Notes: generated from the letters alone by a model not told the origin. Positions 23,821 through 36,324 are shown, counted from the first letter of the stretch. The stretch: DNA of 64,000 nt from Spisula solida (GCA_947247005.1 OX365955.1:44185822-44249821), one strand, 5' to 3'. Numbers and translations are program-made.

Positions 23821-23900
23821 AATGTGCCCACCAGCGAGCAATTGGTGAATGAAGGGTATTTTATTGTTCATTCATCCAATAGACTGTCGGTGGGCACATT
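23821..23900. repeat. 80 bp near-perfect hairpin (mini-MITE)
   Basis: AATGTGCCCACC at the left faces GGTGGGCACATT at the right, with further pairing inward (attggtgaatgaa against ttcattcatccaat). It is short, and isolated in AT-rich DNA. The rest of 23338-25030 holds no gene. Confidence 0.6.
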
Positions 23901-24401
23901 ATGAGAGATCATGCTTGTGTACAGAATATTCCGGGCTTGATATTTTATCTGCAATTAAAGTTATGAATTTAACTTGATATAAATAAGTCTACGTTAAGTT
24001 TAAACTATTTAAAAAAAAAAGAAAAAAAGTTTAAACTATTTTTCTGAATATACTGTTCTTATTGTGTTTAAACTATATTCCTGAATAAATTGTTTTAATC
24101 ATAAAAATGCTATTTTTAAAATTTTATATCATTATGTAAAAATGTTGACAATTTGCACACATTTATTCTATCTCATCACAATCTGTAGTATAATGAGTAA
24201 AAACAATACATATAGTATTCGTAATTTTAGTGAGTCGTACATCTTAAGCAGGATTGATTACTTTCCGATGCTGACAATTTACTTCTTCTACACAGATTAA
24301 ACTTTATTAGTAAAATAAAAACTGCTCTGCCCAGTGACGTATTACCTTTTATTTGGAAAATAATACTTTGTCAATTTTTGATTTCTTGACTTGAAAACGC
24401 G

Positions 24402-24435
24402 TATAAAAGGGGACTTATACAACACAACTCAGACT
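24402..24435 (+). promoter_or_regulatory. TATA-box core promoter candidate
   Basis: TATAAAAGG at 24402-24410 is a strong metazoan TATA box, and an initiator-like CTCAGACTAA is placed about 29 bp downstream, the normal spacing. The next open ATG (24487) gives only 12 codons. The first recognisable plus-strand coding exon downstream is the fibrinogen-like exon at 27138; a link between them is conjecture. Confidence 0.35.
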
Positions 24436-25030
24436 AATTCTAAATCCAAAATCAAGTTGCAGTGTTTCATTGATTTGGACTGAGCAATGTCATTCTACAT
24501 CGGAATATATTGGTCCAGTTTTTAATTCAAGGGTACCTTTTTGTCCGTACTGCGCAACTATTATACATAACATTCATACAGTTAATTTTTTAACCCACGA
24601 AATATAGACGATACCCATGTCATCATACAAACGCATAATTAAGTGTATTTTTCCCATGTATATAGAAAGAGCAAACATAATCAACGAAGTCTTAATTATA
24701 CATGTTCTTAAACTAAATTATTTCATAATGACAGAGACAAGTATCTGACAAAGAGTAACCTACGCATGTACAAAATGTCACAAATATAAAATGTATAATA
24801 AGTTTTGCTGTGACAGCCAAATCCCCTCAGACAAATGATATGCATCAATTACACTCCGACTACCCGTGGTGTTTGCACAGCGTGATTACACAATCAAGAT
24901 AAGATCGATCAAATTAAAAATGGTATATCCGCAATTGACCTTTCTGCCGATTTTGATTGACAGGTGGCGTTAGCCAATCGCATTGAAGTATTTCGCCAAC
25001 GGTCTATCGCCGCCATCTTGTAGGGCAATT

Positions 25031-25340
25031 CAAAGGGATTCGACACGATACAAATATCTATCACATCTATACTATGAATATCTAAGACAGGGATCTGAGT
25101 TTATAACTGGCCCTCATATACCCAACTCAACATTATGTTCAATATTTCAAACAAGCCGAAGGCAATCATTTAATTCGTACTGCATACTTCACGACAATTA
25201 TATATTATATATAATAAATACAACTTTTATCAATACACGTACACAATGTCGCCTGTGTCGAGCGTAGAATGTTCGCAAAACCCGGTTCAGGGACACACGT
25301 TTGAGCCGACAGAAACGAGAAAACGGCCTTCGATAAAGAA
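25031..25340. repeat. dispersed repeat, one-armed copy of the 34422-34881 foldback element
   Basis: Starts CAAAGGGATTCGACACGATA and follows the 34422 element through 'ggccctcatatacccaactc', 'acacaatgtcgcctgtgtcg' and 'cgataaagaaga'. It lacks the inverted right arm and instead runs into a tandem repeat at 25341. Just before it, GCCGCCATCTTG at about 25009-25020 is a perfect YY1-type motif. Confidence 0.75.
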
Positions 25341-25590
25341 GATAAAAATATTTTCTACCCTCAATTAACTTGTTCTCACAAGATAAAAAATATCTTCTTC
25401 CCTAAATGATCTTGTTCCCACAAGATAAAAAAATATTTTCTACCCTAAATTAACTTGTTCCCACGAGATAAAAATATGTTCTATCCTCAATTATCTTGTT
25501 CCCACAAGATAAAAAACATTTTCTACCCTCAATTAACTTGTTCCCACAAGATAAAAATATTTTCTACCCTCAATTATTTTGTTCCCACAA
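25341..25590. repeat. tandem repeat, about 40-45 bp unit, 5-6 copies
   Basis: Each unit reads approximately 'tattttctaccctcaatta' + 'acttgttcccacaagataaaaa'. The CTTGTTCCCACAAG part is an interrupted palindrome. The copies differ in A-run length and a few substitutions. Similar AAGATAA/CTTGTTCCCA units are familiar from bivalve DNA. Confidence 0.85.
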
Positions 25591-26819
25591 AACCATGTCA
25601 CCTCTGTGCTTCCGTACGTTTTTAAGTTCGGTCAATTATTCGTAATTATTTGTCTTTTCTAGCAGTCATGACATTTGTTATCTCGTCAAAATTTGTGAAT
25701 TTGGTATCTTATCAATACCAAGAGTACACCGAAGTGTTTGATTAATAAGTGTTTGCCCATTAAAACCTATAAAAATGATTTAAATACGATATATTGCGAA
25801 ACATCGGGATTTTCGGTCATTTTCTTGAAAAGTGATGTTGAAAAATGGCACATAGCCCCTTAAATAGTACCGCGACATACCTTTTTATTTCATACATCTT
25901 CAGCATATACTACACTGTAATTATGTCATCTCTTTGGCATCATCATCGGATAAAACTTCCTTATGAAACGTCCTTAATATCATCACCGAAGATGCTTTAA
26001 GATATTGTCTCTCTAGCATATTAAATATCATTGAACATTGTCTGATAAGAGATGAAATTATTGGTCATTGCAAACAGGTTGAGAAATAATGGCCGCAAAT
26101 ATTGTACTAGTTTTGTCAAGTAATTTATTTATATTAATGCGACATAGAGATGGTTTCAATTTTACATGTATTTTTATTTTCATGGTTCTAATAACGGATA
26201 TTTAGCCAACGCGATCACCAAAAGGGATTACATATTTATGAAAACAAATTGTTAAGTCGGGTATGATATAGTTTTAAAGGAACATCTAGCGGTCCTAGTA
26301 AATATTGAATAGGTCTTGTTTCTAGTTCTTTAACTTGTATAACAATACACTTTTCTACAGACGTGTTTGATACAATTTCAATCATGTTATGGAATAATAA
26401 AAAAACATTTTTTTTGTCGGCATGGATGCGGAATATGTTATAATTTACACCATACAACTAACGAAATAGAGACGTTAGAAGTGCATCAATATATGTACAC
26501 ATACTGCATTTTCAAAGCGCGTAAAATAGCGAATTAAAAATATTCTAACGTAATTCTTAAGGCATGTCGCTTGCTTAGAATGAGAAGGTCGTAATAAGAC
26601 TGATACATATTTGAAAGCTGCATCACAAGGTGCTTCTTATGAGCATTTTTTCATAAAAATCGGAATTGGTCATGTTGACCATGTTTATATTTATCCATAG
26701 GTAAAGAGTAGTTTTCAGACAGTTTTTTCTTATTTTCTAAAAACATATATTTTGTACTTACGACCTTCTAATTCAGCGATGTGTCCGTTTAACCAACAAT
26801 ACAGTCAGCCACGATCATT
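25591..26819. other. noncoding, nothing recognised
   Basis: AT-rich sequence with no supported exon, RNA gene or element ends. Confidence 0.4.
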
Positions 26820-27034
26820 GAGTCGCCGATTGGTGGATACACTCCAGTGCCAGCCACAACATATTGGGTTTTGACCATCTCGGGTACCCATTCACGTACA
26901 TGGGTAAAGTTACACATCGTGGATTATTCTTGCTCAGGGAAATTTCGCAGTAAGATAATCAGGGAACGAACCCGGGGCATCACGATCTTAAAGCACGCGC
27001 CTTACCTCTAGGCGACCGGTCTCCACTAACGTGA
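26820..27034 (-). repeat. tRNA-derived SINE, family 1, copy c (partial)
   Basis: Minus-strand head CTAGAGGTAAGGCGCGTGC with a B box GGGTTCGTTCC and the shared body phrase 'gagcaagaataa'. It is shorter than the other two copies. It ends about 100 bp before the fibrinogen-like exon. Confidence 0.65.
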
Positions 27035-27137
27035 GGACATTGGGTCATCATGAACTAAAACATTTGTTATAATGCTATTTTTATAATGCGCAGTACCACT
27101 TTGTCATATCTTGAATATTCCTCATTCTGAATTTCAG

Positions 27138-27857
27138 GTGTCTACAAATTCCTCTACACTCAAGTATGACATTCAGCCGTACACAGATAATTGTTCGGCT
27201 CTCTATCACCAAGGGTACAGGACTAACGCCGTATATTCAGTACGACCGATAGAAGGGAGCATCCAAGATACATATTGCGATATGGATACTGTTCTAGATG
27301 TTGGTGCTGATGATTGTCTACAATGGCACCAGGTGGGATATAAGGATGATGGTGTATACAGCATACGCCTGTCAAATGGAACGACAGTCAGAGCATGGTG
27401 TGACCAAACAGGGACAGCTGGACAGTAATACAACATAGACAAGATGGATATGTGGACTTCTATTGGACATGGGAGGAATACGTTTACGGATTCGGTGACG
27501 TTGAGGGTGAATACTGGCTTGGTCTAGAAGCGATTTATTTGCTATCACAACAACAATCATCACTTCGCATTGATATGAAAGCGTTTGAGGGAGACGAACC
27601 ACCCACAGCGTATGCTTCATATGACGAGTTTTCATTGGCATCGGCAACTGACAAGTACAGATTATCCATTGGCAACTTTACTAGCGATTGCGGTGACAGT
27701 TTAAAGAGCAGTAACCAGCAGCAGTTCTCAACATGGGACAGTGACAATGACGCATCTAGCGGCGGGTCTTGTAGTAAATACCGGAAAGGAGCAGGGTGGT
27801 ACAATATGTGTTCTTACAGTAACCTGAATGGTTTATACCACGAAGGAAACTATACAG
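27138..27857 (+). pseudogene. fibrinogen-related domain (FReD) exon, net one-base frameshift
   Basis: FReD proteins are secreted lectin-like pattern-recognition proteins, much expanded in molluscs. The exon is bounded by an acceptor (ctgaatttcag) and a donor (ACAG|GTGATAAG). First come two successive copies of the domain's opening: NCSALYHQGYRTNAVYSVRP..TYCDMDT and DCLQWHQVGYKDDGVYSIRL..AWCDQTG. A net one-base loss near 27421 puts a TAA in frame; in the next frame the core continues as WTVIQHRQDGYVDFYWTWEE, YGFGDVEGEYWLGLE, LRIDMKAFEGDE, the Ca-site-like WDSDNDASSGGSC and GWYNMCSYSNLNGLY. The last exon (usually W..W.G..YS.K...M.IR) was not found downstream and no signal-peptide exon was found upstream. 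It could be a real gene with a base-calling error. Confidence 0.85.
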
Positions 27858-28316
27858 GTGATAAGAATTAAATGTTTTGGAGTACGTGCTGGGGGTGGTT
27901 CTATTCTGTGAAAACGTGTTCAATGCGAATAAAAAGAAATTAAGTACAGAAACTGTATCAAATGACCAAACATAATGAAAGCTGTTTCAATTATTTATGT
28001 TGATACAAATCACGTAACCTATTCCATAGAAAACTACATAGGGCCTGATGACGGTGTGAATATACATGAACCAGTAATTGTTTAAAACATGTAGTTTAAC
28101 CCACAAGTAACTGTATCATTGATAAAGAGTAAAAACATACTTTTTAGTAAATTTTATATTTGAATATTATACATGTATATCCTAATCATATATTATTAAA
28201 CTGCTATGTAATTTTTACAGTTACCTTAAGATTAAAAGTACAAACAAGTAAAATCAGAAACTGCAAATCAATAGACATTCAAGATAAACTTCAAGATGTC
28301 GTAACTAAAACAAATG
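27858..28316. other. noncoding, nothing recognised
   Basis: Searched by eye for the missing terminal FReD exon; not seen. Confidence 0.4.
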
Positions 28317-28447
28317 CCGAGCATAGCCTTTATTTGCCAGTCAGCATTCTGCTGACATTTGGCAAGCATATGGGTGCCTCAACCTGTATTTAAACCGGGT
28401 CGCTAGATTAGATAGCAAGCGCTCTAACCATAGAGCTACAGAGGCAC
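28317..28447 (-). repeat. tRNA-derived SINE, family 2, copy 1
   Basis: Minus-strand head CTCTGTAGCTCTATGGTTAG then AGCGCTTGCTATC with a decayed B box (ACCCGGTTTAAATAC), and a tail forming a short hairpin (CCAGTCAGcattCTGCTGAC on the plus strand). Same structure as 50911-51040. Confidence 0.7.
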
Positions 28448-30467
28448 ACTATGACATGCCTTATATAACTCTGGAACTTACGACAAAAACATAAAATGTG
28501 ACAAAACCGTTTTATCAAAGGTGTCGTAAGTAGAATGTCGTAACTAAGACAAAACATACCCCGCATATAAAGTCGAGGATTTGTCAGTAGGAATATTGGA
28601 ATAATCCAGTAGAGTGATATGCTTATCCACAGGAAACTGATATATTTATTACAATCGAACCAAATTACAATAGTAAAAAAAACCCAGTAAAATAATGTGC
28701 AATGTCACGTCTTGCAAGAAGAAAAATGGCCGCATTCTTGGTAAGCAAGTAAAGACTTTATTAAACGAGGCTACATAAGTTTGTCTTCCCAATCTTTCAT
28801 GTGGACCTCAACTTAAAGGGATTTGGAACAATGATCAGTATCAACTGTTCCCTATTCCTTTGAACAATGATTTTTATTAATTTCGATGCAAGCATGCTTA
28901 TCAAACATTCTATTAACGATTAAGATCTATCGTTCATGAAAGCAAATAATCATTTTAAAGGAATGCTTACAATGTACAAGTTTTATATTAGGCTTAGGCG
29001 ACGTGTTGCAACAAGGCAACGCACGACAGTTGTTAAATTAAAATATCAAAATACGATAACAATACAAGAAAATAATAGATATTGTAAGATGAGTCTGGAA
29101 AAGCTAAGAAGAAAACTTGTAAAGGCTTATCAATGATAAAATTATGGCTATTTAACAGAAAGCTCGCTAACAATCTAACTAAAGATTTTACGTCCGTGAT
29201 TTTCGGATAATTCCTCTCACCTTTCACGTACACACAGAATCACTGTCGACGGACACCTTTCTCTGTTGTTGTTTTCGATTGATATTATGTGCACTTTGAA
29301 TCGTCTGTGCAATGTGTAGGTAACTGCCGGACTATACGCTTATGAATTAACACACAAATTTTATTATTTCGTTGGTTTCAATGAGTGTTTGTACTATTCT
29401 GATAACGCGCCTCAATTCAAAGTCATCCGTTGACGTCATGACGCCGTTTCCGTTTCATAGACTGTTCAGATAAACACAGTGTTAATTTAATAGCGGATGT
29501 AGTAAACAACATTGTCTTTTATGGAAATGACCCCATGCCGTTGACGTATGATGTGATATATTTGCGTGAATTTTAGCCATTTAGAAGACTTTAAAAATGG
29601 CATTGTTTCAGGACAACGAATGACGAAAAATACAGCAATTTGGTGTGCGGCAACCAAGTGTTGCAGCGTTGCCAAGGATACCGTTAATTGTCGCATAAGT
29701 TTGCTGAGTTTCATTACGTTTTATGATTCAACTGAAATTAAGTTGATCGTCTTGATAGTGAAGTTTCACCAATATTTAACACCAAAAAAATATAAAAAAT
29801 AAGCAAATTATACGAACTTCGCGATCACCCCTCGTACTTCCGGCATGCATTCATTCCAATCGTGAAAGCTCGGACATTTCCGTTTGTCTCCGGTAAGTAT
29901 TTTAATGCATACAGGCCGAGGTGATCAGAATGGTATTCACTCGAACAACTTCTGGCTTTCAGCGCTTTGATTTTATATTAAATGTTATTGATAACAACTA
30001 CATTTGTACATCGTAAATCTAATTATACATAAAGAAACTTACGCGTACTTGCGTCTCGTCTTATTTGTATTATGCTACGCCTCGTTGCATAATTATCTGC
30101 GGTCCGGATGACGTTAGATGATGTGATTAAGACCAAACACCTTAGTATGGAACTGGGAAGAATACATACAAATTATAATGTCCCTGATTCTATAGAATGC
30201 TAAAAACTATTCGTTTCTTAACTTTATGATAATAAATGGAGCGCTTAATGCACCCCTCTCCCCCCCCCCCCAAACACACCAGTTCGTCATTTACAGACAT
30301 AAAAGGCCACTCATAACCGATAATTGCCAGCGATCACCAGGTATGTAATATATTCCGTTAATCAACTAGACGAAAATAACCACTAAACACTCGTGGTTCT
30401 TGTTGAAATGGACTTTGGAATACAGCCTAACATGAACCTGGGTTATATTTATAACATACAAATCGTA
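28448..30467. other. noncoding, nothing recognised
   Basis: AT-rich sequence with a few short frames lacking recognisable domains or splice partners. A C-run of about 12 bases lies near 30260. Confidence 0.4.
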
Positions 30468-31019
30468 CAAAGGGGTTTTATGGCCCTGTCCAGTCATTAG
30501 AATTTCTGCCTTTTTCGTTGGCATAAGTCTCTTATCTCTGCCTCTGCGTTAGCATAAATATTTAACGCTCTGCCTCTGTCGTTATCATTCGTTATCATTT
30601 GTTTTGTACCTCGTTCAATTTAAACCTCTGTATCTTCACAGAAAAAGCACATTTTCCAAAACGGAAACGACAGATATATTGAGGAAGGATTGAAGTTTGT
30701 ATTCAATGTTTTAGAATTGTTCCAAACCACGAATTAAGTTGAGAATTCAATGTCAAAGGCGAAAGTTTCGAACTTTTGGCAAACATCGCATACCTAAACC
30801 CTGTTTACTCGAATAATATGGCATTTGTGGGTACATAAATTGTATATTCTTATTGTTCATTCATCGCGTGAACGATATTTGTAAGTGATCACTTTCAAAA
30901 GCAACGCAAAAACACATATAGAATAACAAATACTTACCCCACTCTAGTGGCGTAAAACGCGCGTGTCTCTGCCTTCAATATACATAACTGCCTTACACAC
31001 AGCGGGTTGTACGGTGTGA
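30468..31019. repeat. dispersed repeat pair, copy 2 (direct, with 22768-23337)
   Basis: Same order of phrases as copy 1, from 'atggccctgtc' to 'gcgggttgtacggtgtga'. Here it stands without an adjoining esterase-like ORF. Confidence 0.75.
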
Positions 31020-31267
31020 TATTGCATACTCAATATGAAATGAGTTAATTGAAAATAATAATCAAATAAAATATATATTGAGTTATTAGATACATGTATA
31101 AGATATTTGAACACCGGTTCAAGAAGATACAAGACAAAACTAAAGATGGTGAGATTTAGTTAATACATTGGTCAAGTCAGGCGAAGACAAACACAATTGT
31201 TTATTCGAGCATAGCAGAATCGTTATGAAACGAACATTATGCAACCTCCGGCTCTACGGTATATAAT

Positions 31268-31420
31268 ACAGTAAAACCTCGGTAATACGAGCAGCGATTA
31301 TTCGAGCAACCGGCCTAATTCGAGCAAATTTGCTCTATATTGTACATTAATTTATCTCTCTAACTCGAGTAAAGTTATTACGAGCATCCGGTCTAATTCG
31401 AGCGCAGGTGTCGGTCCAAT
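31268..31420. repeat. possible terminal region of a pogo/Tigger-like transposon
   Basis: Starts CAGTAAAACCTCGGTAATAC and contains two copies of 'cgagca(a/t)ccggyctaattcgagc'. CAGTAnAAnCTCG starts are typical of pogo/Tigger ends. No matching opposite end or transposase was found nearby. Confidence 0.45.
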
Positions 31421-32253
31421 CAACAACTTTCAATGATAATTAATTACCTTTTCATAGCAGGCATCGTGCTTACTATAATACATTAATCATGTATAAGTTT
31501 GATATATCGTAAGTGAAATTTAATTATTTGAACGGCTACAATGTTGAGACATGGGTGATTGAAGTATGTAGCAACTTATACCCAAAATCCTTATGATACA
31601 TTTTTTGAAAGCATAAAGACTTATACCGAATATGAACATTTTATTTTAGGTATAAGACTTTTGCATTTAGTTGTTATTATTATTATTCTTACTTAGGTGT
31701 ATGTTTCTAAGCAAAAACAAGGTACTTACCTATTTGTACATTTATCTAACGGTATACATTGTTTATATATACCACTGATTACATTTTATTATTTGCTTTC
31801 AATGGATTATGGAGATTTTTCAGTGAAATAAACAGTGAAAATAACAGTGAAATACCACTTTGTTATTTTCACTGTTTTAGAAGCTGGTTCCAGTATCATG
31901 CGGAAAAAGAAACGTAACGTCAACGGCGCCGGGCTTTAAAATATGCGTTACGTCATCATGACGTCACAATTCTCTCGTCGTGACGTTCTAATTTCGACGT
32001 GATTTTTTCAATTAAGCCAATTACGGTACCCTTTTCAGAGAAATTGAAGTATATAATAAACAGAAAATTTGTTGATTTTTGGTGAAAGATCAATTATATT
32101 TCACTCGTGATCACATAAAATATCCTCTATGTCTTCGTGTCCTATGGAATGGGATATATACGTAGTTACTAACAATAATTTGATTGACTATAACTGCCAT
32201 CTAACCAATGGCAGACGTTTTAATAAACAAAATATTTTAGTAAACACATTATC
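31421..32253. other. noncoding, nothing recognised
   Basis: AT-rich DNA. A short direct repeat of 'aacagtgaaat' occurs near 31820-31860. Confidence 0.4.
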
Positions 32254-32437
32254 AATATAAAATGTAATGAGGCATAGTGACATAAAGTTGGACTGAGCCA
32301 ATATAAAATGTAATGAGGCATAGTGACATAAAGTTGGACTGAGCCAATATAAAATGTAATGAGGCATAGTGACATAAAGTTGGACTGAGCCAATATAAAA
32401 TGTAATGAGGCATAGTGACATAAAGTTGGACTGAGCT
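32254..32437. repeat. tandem repeat, 46 bp unit, 4 copies
   Basis: Unit starts AATATAAAATGTAATGAGGC and ends GTTGGACTGAGCC; copies start at 32254, 32300, 32346 and 32392 and are practically identical. The repetitive reading frames here are by-products. Confidence 0.95.
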
Positions 32438-34421
32438 AGTCCAACACAAAGTATAATGAAATACATTTGTAATAACATATAACAATAACAACAAATATGA
32501 AATAGGCGGGTGGAGGGGAGGAAAGTGGAAAACTAAAAATGCTTCTCTGAGAAAAATGCGCAGATTTGCGGTTGACGAGAACAGGATAATGAAGCCAAAA
32601 GGAAGTGAAAGTCACCAAAAGTGACAATGAACCCAAACAAGCGCAAAGAGTAATATATGGCCCCATCCACATATAACATCAAATAAACACAAGTAAATAA
32701 TATTGATTGCAAATATAAACTACTTTATCTCACTGTGTTCAATAAAGTGTGGTTATACATGTAATAGAAGGGATACAAGGACGATGGTTACCCAGATTAA
32801 AGTTGGATACATCACAACTTAAGGAAGGCTGTCCATTCCCAAAAATATACGATTGAACATGCTCACTTATTACAGAGTGAAGATAATATTATATACAACA
32901 AACTTTTTTAAATGAATGCGAATAGTGTTCAATTGTTGATATTGCACGAGTACGTTGTGCGTATAGTTACAATGATTTTGTTTCTAACGAGTGTTTTTTT
33001 CCAGCAGTAAAGTGTATAATAGTGTTTAAATATTTAGAAAAATATAAAAAAACATTCATTTATGATGTGTCATTGTTTATATTGTTTTTGCTTATGACTT
33101 AATGAAGTTAATGTAAACAGTTGAAAATTCAATTATGTGTACAAAATGAAATAAAAGAATGACCAAAAATTACTATATGGACCATTTATGCTTGACGCGG
33201 CTCGTGTGTTAAATCACGGAATTAAACCACATGTGTGAGATATAATTCCATGGTTAAATAAATTCCGGCTGCACATATTATTAAATTATTATTATTGTTA
33301 TTATTACTAAATTATTTCAAAGATGTTATCTTACAAACAAAGTGAATTAGATCGTAGCATCTGGTTACCGAGTGCGATATCGTCATCATTATTAATTTAC
33401 CGGACGTTTGGTTGAATATTTCAAATATTTCGAACTGCTTATTAAAAATTGTACAAAAAAATAATTTATATTTAAAAACTTGACAACTTCGTTCGTGTAC
33501 AGGGGAGACTACAAAAGGGATCACGAAGACATTTACTCAAGAAGATTTTTTTTAAATATTTAAGGATGCGGAGGAAGTAATTATATAACGTGAAGTTGAA
33601 CTTTTGTTTAAACTTTTGAAAACTATGACATTAGATTTAATGGTAGATATAGCAATGCTGTACTAAATGCAGTTTTTGTTCGAGGATTTTGAATTAGTTA
33701 TCAAAAATAAAGAACAACTAAAATTTGATATATTGAACTACTTTTTGAATGTTATGGAAGTTAACATTTAATGAATCGCTTCCTCAAAGCATTTTAGATT
33801 TTCACCGTATTACCACCAGGAATTCAATATGTCTGGGATCTAACAAAATATATTTTAGACAATGAGACATATTAAAACGTTTTTGTAGAAGTGCAAATAT
33901 TGTAACGAAAAAAGCATATTGAATACCTTAACATTTTGACAAACATATTAACTGCTATTTAAAAATTGTATTTTTTATATTTAAAAAACTTGACAACTTC
34001 TTTCGTGATAAAAAAGAATATTTAATTCCTCAATATTTTGAAAAAAACATTTTAATATTGTTGTCATACCATAGTACACGAAATAATTTCTTTGATTTAA
34101 GAAATTTTGTCTTAGTATAGTATAGTTTAAATATTAAATATTCAGCCATGATTTGTAAAAATTGTAAATTTAATTTTAATTGATGCGCTTTTGTGTGACT
34201 TTTATTGCTTTCAGTGTGTATGAACTGTTTTGTCTAAATAAATAGTTTCATATCATTATATCAGAGACTATAGATAACAGAGACAGGCAACTGCTTCTGT
34301 AACCTACCAAATATCACCCGTGTGACTTAAATACCTCAAAATTGGCTCTTTTGTGACAAATAAAACTTTCACAAATTTTGTCCTACCAGCACAAGCTTGA
34401 CATTTTATGTATTGATAAAGG
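32438..34421. other. noncoding AT-rich stretch
   Basis: No gene or element boundary could be supported. A short palindrome-rich patch lies at about 33195-33255. Confidence 0.4.
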
Positions 34422-34881
34422 CAAAGGGATTCGACCCGATAAATATATATTTCACTTCTATACTATGAATATATAGACAGGGATCTGAGTTTATGACTGG
34501 CCCTCATATACCCAACTCAACATTATGTCCAATATTTTAAACAAGCCGAATGCAATCATTTAATTTGCACTGCACACTTCAAGACAATATAATAGTATAC
34601 ATAAAAAATACAACTTTTATCAATACACGCACACAATGTCGCCTGTGTCGAGCATAGAATGTTTAAATAATGCGTAAAACCCGGTTTGATGACATAACCC
34701 TGCACAGACAGAAAATAGAAAACGGCCCTCGATAAAGAAGAGAAATCATTATTTACGCTTTTTTAAAATATTGGACATAATGTTGAGTTAGGTATATGAG
34801 GGCCAGACATAAACTCAGATCCCTGTCTATATATTCATAGTATAGATGTGAAAGATATTTTTATCGGATCGAATCCCTTTG
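34422..34881. mobile_element. 460 bp foldback element with 8 bp target duplication
   Basis: Starts CAAAGGGATTCGACCCGATA and ends TATCGGATCGAATCCCTTTG; the inverted right arm repeats about 115 bp of the left. GATAAAGG lies directly on both sides (34414-34421 and 34882-34889). An uninterrupted paralogue of the target (ttgataaagggggcac) is present at 35571, i.e. an empty site. 8 bp duplications and CA-starting ends suggest hAT mobilisation. Confidence 0.9.
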
Positions 34882-35064
34882 GATAAAGGGGGCACACACC
34901 AAGGGCGAACTTGTATGGAATAAGAAACAACGTTAAAAAGTTTTGAATTGATAACGGGCATTTATTTTGTAAAATGCCATAAAACAAAACCAAATAAAAA
35001 TGTGAGAAAGTATTTTTGAAACATAGTTGTTCTTAAATTACATAACTGGGCGGAAAATACCGCC
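34882..35064. repeat. 183 bp direct duplicate, copy 1
   Basis: From 'gataaagggggcacacacca' to 'ggcggaaaataccgcc'; repeated at 35572-35754 with very few differences. Confidence 0.95.
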
Positions 35065-35136
35065 TTAACAACAGAAATTAAAACATACAACTGAAATGTT
35101 AACACATAAGAGTAATAACAATTGTTAAACATAAAC

Positions 35137-35346
35137 ATTGAACTAAGTAAATACACCTGTGCTTAAACCATATTGAACTAAGTGAATACACCTGTGCTTA
35201 AACCATATTGAACTAAGTAAATACACCTGTGCTTAAACCATATTGAACTAAGTAAATACACCTGTGCTTAAACCATATTGAACTAAGTAAATACACCTGT
35301 GCTTAAACCATATTGAACTAAGTGAATACACCTGTGCTTAACCCAT
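35137..35346. repeat. tandem repeat, 35 bp unit, 6 copies
   Basis: Unit starts ATTGAACTAAGTAAATACAC and ends CTGTGCTTAAACCAT; copies begin at 35137, 35172, 35207, 35242, 35277 and 35312, with an A/G alternation inside AAGTRAAT. Confidence 0.95.
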
Positions 35347-35571
35347 CATAGAGGCGGAGGAGATGGTGGTTCGATTTAATTTGCAAATTGACGAGGCAGC
35401 TTCCTACGTCAATGATAATAAAAGTAATGGCTGACAAGCGTTATGATTGGTCGGATCAGACCATGTTCAGTAGCGCTAAAGATCTGTAAAGCCGTACCTA
35501 TCGGCCCGGAAAGAAAACTTTTCCAATGCCATAAATGATTTTATGTGTGCATAAAATTTTATTTATGTATT

Positions 35572-35754
35572 GATAAAGGGGGCACACACCAAGGGCGAAC
35601 TTGTATGGACTAAGAAACAACGTAAAAAGGTTTTGAATTGATAACGGGCATTTATTTTGTAAAATGCCATAAAACAAAACCAAATAAAAATGTGAGAAAG
35701 TATTTTTGAAACATAGTTGTTCTTAAATTACATAACTGGGCGGAAAATACCGCC
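35572..35754. repeat. 183 bp direct duplicate, copy 2 (contains empty target site)
   Basis: Same as 34882-35064. Its left border reads straight from 'tgtattgataaaggg' into 'ggcacac', with no foldback insertion. Confidence 0.95.
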
Positions 35755-36324
35755 ATGAGGAGGCTGCGCAAGTTATTTGTTTCCATTTATTTTGTTTGTA
35801 ACTTACAATAAACATAGTTTGAAACAACCCATTAGTTAGCTAATTGCTATTTTTTCCTATTTTGACGCAAACTTTAAGGGTATTGAATTATCAACATGAA
35901 CTATCTCTTTTTTATCATATCTTTTAAGGCAGCTGTAGAGGAATATTTTTGCTTTCTAAAAATGTAGAATTTAAGCCTGACCAGTAGTTACTGAGTTTTA
36001 GATGTTACAAGTTAGCACACACACATATGCTATTTTAGTTCTTAGTCTAGTTGCCAATCTCTGTTATCTATAGTCTCTGATTATATCATTGAAATAATGT
36101 CATGTTGTTATCATGTTAGTTATAGTTAATATTCAATCTATATTCATTTGGAATGAAAGTATTTTTTCGTCAATGTATTTTATTAGAAGTGAAAAACAAT
36201 TCCAGCTATTCAATTCAATGTTGAAAGGGGACTTTTTAAAACAAATTGGGGGGGGGCAGATGTAACCATGTTACTCATATTGTATATTGGTATATTTTGC
36301 AACAAGTAAATAGGTTGGGTAATT

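Noticed and set aside
25341..25590. CRISPR-like regular repeats
   Set aside because: Contiguous tandem units without unique spacers, in a eukaryotic genome.
32188..32494. Repetitive peptide frames
   Set aside because: Produced by a 46 bp tandem repeat in different phases.
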